Assembly: GCA_015680685.1 (NCBI GenBank)
Contig: MNCI01030752.1
Coordinates: 655 to 31,496 of the forward strand
DNA length: 30,842 nucleotides
Source: Gnetum montanum
Taxonomy: Eukaryota; Streptophyta; Gnetopsida; Gnetales; Gnetaceae
Direction: 5' to 3'
Part shown: positions 29,686 through 30,842 of the stretch, in pieces
Position numbering within the stretch: position 1 is the first letter of the stretch
How the letters are laid out: the number at the start of each line of letters is the position of its first letter
Notes under the pieces: generated by a model
Databases searched by the model: none
What the model was told of the DNA's origin: nothing
What the model saw: only the letters and a program-made list of their open reading frames with translations
Position numbers and translations under genes: made by a program

Positions 29686-30842
29686 ATGGCCTTCTTCTCA
29701 TAAGAGCAACTCACCACCTAAGGACCATACTAGAGACAGTCGGCAATAGAAAACACATAACCAAATCAGCCAAGTCCTAAACAATATAAGATAACATATA
29801 CTCATCCCGATGAGTATATCCCTAATTTTACTTTTATTCTCCATCAAGACGAATAGTTGTGATGGAGAGATTTGCAAGGTAACATCGTGTTACCCCCAGA
29901 TCGATCAGTCTCTTGCATGATTTTTCGTGCCTTGGCACAGATAGGCATGATTGATTATATGTTGAATACATTGCAGAAGATTTTGACATGAGGGATTATT
30001 ATCCCATAGATGCCCAACGTATGAGGGACTTAAGGCACGAGAGTCAACATGCACTATTGAAGGGCAAGGTCCCACACGTCCTTAGCGAAATAGGAGATGA
30101 GGAACCCCTTATCACGGGTCCTTTAGCAAATGATGTTCCCCCTCCTAACGATGATGAGGAGGTTGGGTATCAAAACCTACAATCAATGATACATAACCAT
30201 GGTTTTGATGCCCATGAACACTAGCTGTTCACAGAGGGAACAACCACTCATGCTAAGGATGAGCACTTAGATCGTCACCACGATCGGGGCCATAGTAGCC
30301 AAAGAGAAGGTGAGAAACATCTTCATGGAGATGGTTCCCCTTCTTCTTCTCCTTCATCCCATCACTCACCCTCTCCTTCCACATCTGGGTGCAGCCACCA
30401 TGAACATAAAGGTGAGGATAAAAGTAAGAAGGACGAAAGACCTTGATGGGAAATTCAAGAGAGAGGAAAAGGGCAATGACGTAGGGAGAGGAGGGAACAA
30501 TGCAGACATCACAGGTGTCATGAAAGAGATGATCATGAAGAGCCCCTACTCGCAACCTGAAGTATGTTTGACATAATGGAGGCAGTTAGGATTCCCACAA
30601 GGCATTTAAGAGATAGTTAGATCAAATGATTAGACATGAACAATATCCCACGATTTGAAGGGGGATACAATGTTGATCCACAAAATCATTTACAGGAATT
30701 CCACAATGCCTGTGCCTTGCAAAATATAGAAAATGAGTGGCAAAATCTTAAGTTGTTCCCAAGGACACTCACCAAGGANGAAAATAGCAGCTAAGGTAGA
30801 TGACGTATGGAGTTCTTTAGACTCTAAAATTGAAATTGTCTT
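29686..30842 (+). pseudogene. Gypsy C gag, broken and cut by the window end
   Basis: ATG 29686 gives MAFFS then a stop, at the place where gypsy B has MASSCKEESP. Collinear points: FTFILHQDE (about 29833), GNIVLPPDRS, LAQIGMIDYMLNTLQ, then an open stretch from 29988 (MRDYYPIDAQRMRDLRHESQ, acidic PPPNDDEEVG), a His/Ser-rich low-complexity part (about 30240-30410, with SPSSSPSSHHSPSPS), and the capsid-like core from about 30630 (MNNIPRFEGGYNVDPQNHLQ, ENEWQNLKLFPRTLTK). The N at about 30779 falls within the core. The low-complexity stretch differs from gypsy B, where it is Ser/Arg-rich. Confidence 0.78.

Larger units (their letters stand above)
28507..30842 (+). mobile_element. Gypsy C: 5' part of a Ty3/gypsy element, same family as gypsy A, continues beyond the window
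   Basis: A complete LTR is followed by a near-perfect tRNA-Asp PBS, a leader and the first 1.1 kb of gag. LTR and U3 array match gypsy A, gag matches gypsy B. The near-intact PBS and CpG-containing motifs suggest it is younger than gypsy B, though gag already has stops. Confidence 0.9.

Noticed and set aside
723-30842. Gypsy A and gypsy C as the two ends of one giant element
   Set aside because: Gypsy A carries a 3' LTR (PPT before it) at the left and gypsy C a 5' LTR (PBS after it) at the right, so they face away from each other and are separate insertions.

Overview
The window is a nest of decayed LTR retrotransposons from a large, repeat-rich plant nuclear genome. Gymnosperm is my best guess, from the A+T-rich, stop-riddled, old Ty1/copia and Ty3/gypsy copies, but no lineage-diagnostic host gene is present. 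I see no intact protein-coding gene, tRNA, rRNA, CRISPR array or bacterial-type operon. One ambiguous base (N, about 30779) points to a draft assembly. Most long open frames are fragments of retrotransposon polyproteins or chance frames.

Layout: (1) 1-1479 is the 3' end of a Ty3/gypsy element (gypsy A, + strand): internal tail, polypurine tract and a 3' LTR cut off at about 1479. (2) A roughly 60-bp scrambled junction joins it to copia A (- strand, about 1517-6419), a Ty1/copia element that lacks its 3' LTR but keeps RNase H, RT, integrase, protease and gag remnants, PBS and 5' LTR. (3) Copia B (+ strand, 6497-12640) is a structurally complete relative with both LTRs, PBS, PPT and a perfect 5-bp target duplication TTAAC. 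It lies head to head with copia A. (4) 12830-14210 (- strand) is a decayed coding region resembling the extra ORF of some plant gypsy elements. (5) Gypsy B (+ strand, 14216-27312) is a 13.1-kb Athila-like gypsy element with both LTRs, tRNA-Asp-type PBS, gag, protease, RT, RNase H, integrase, a 2-kb noncoding spacer and a third, coiled-coil-rich ORF; it appears to be inserted into the minus-strand coding relic. (6) 27313-27710 holds the other side of that relic in a 221-bp tandem duplication that also copied the LTR tail. (7) 27711-28506 is A+T-rich with no recognisable gene. (8) 28507-30842 is the 5' LTR, PBS, leader and first part of gag of gypsy C, same family as gypsy A, running off the window.

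Nothing here is a working system. The most informative features are: a palindrome array (GCGATATCGC type) just upstream of the TATA box in the gypsy A/C LTRs; a second palindrome family (GACGTC type) in the copia LTRs; the gypsy B third ORF, whose [LF]xF-x-CLI-x-KLC motif recurs in the minus-strand relic; a U3-like module with a TATA box upstream of that ORF; a breakpoint carrying templated filler from both parents; and in-frame stops strongly biased to TAG, as expected from methylation-driven C-to-T decay. All boundaries and translations were worked out by eye from the sequence.
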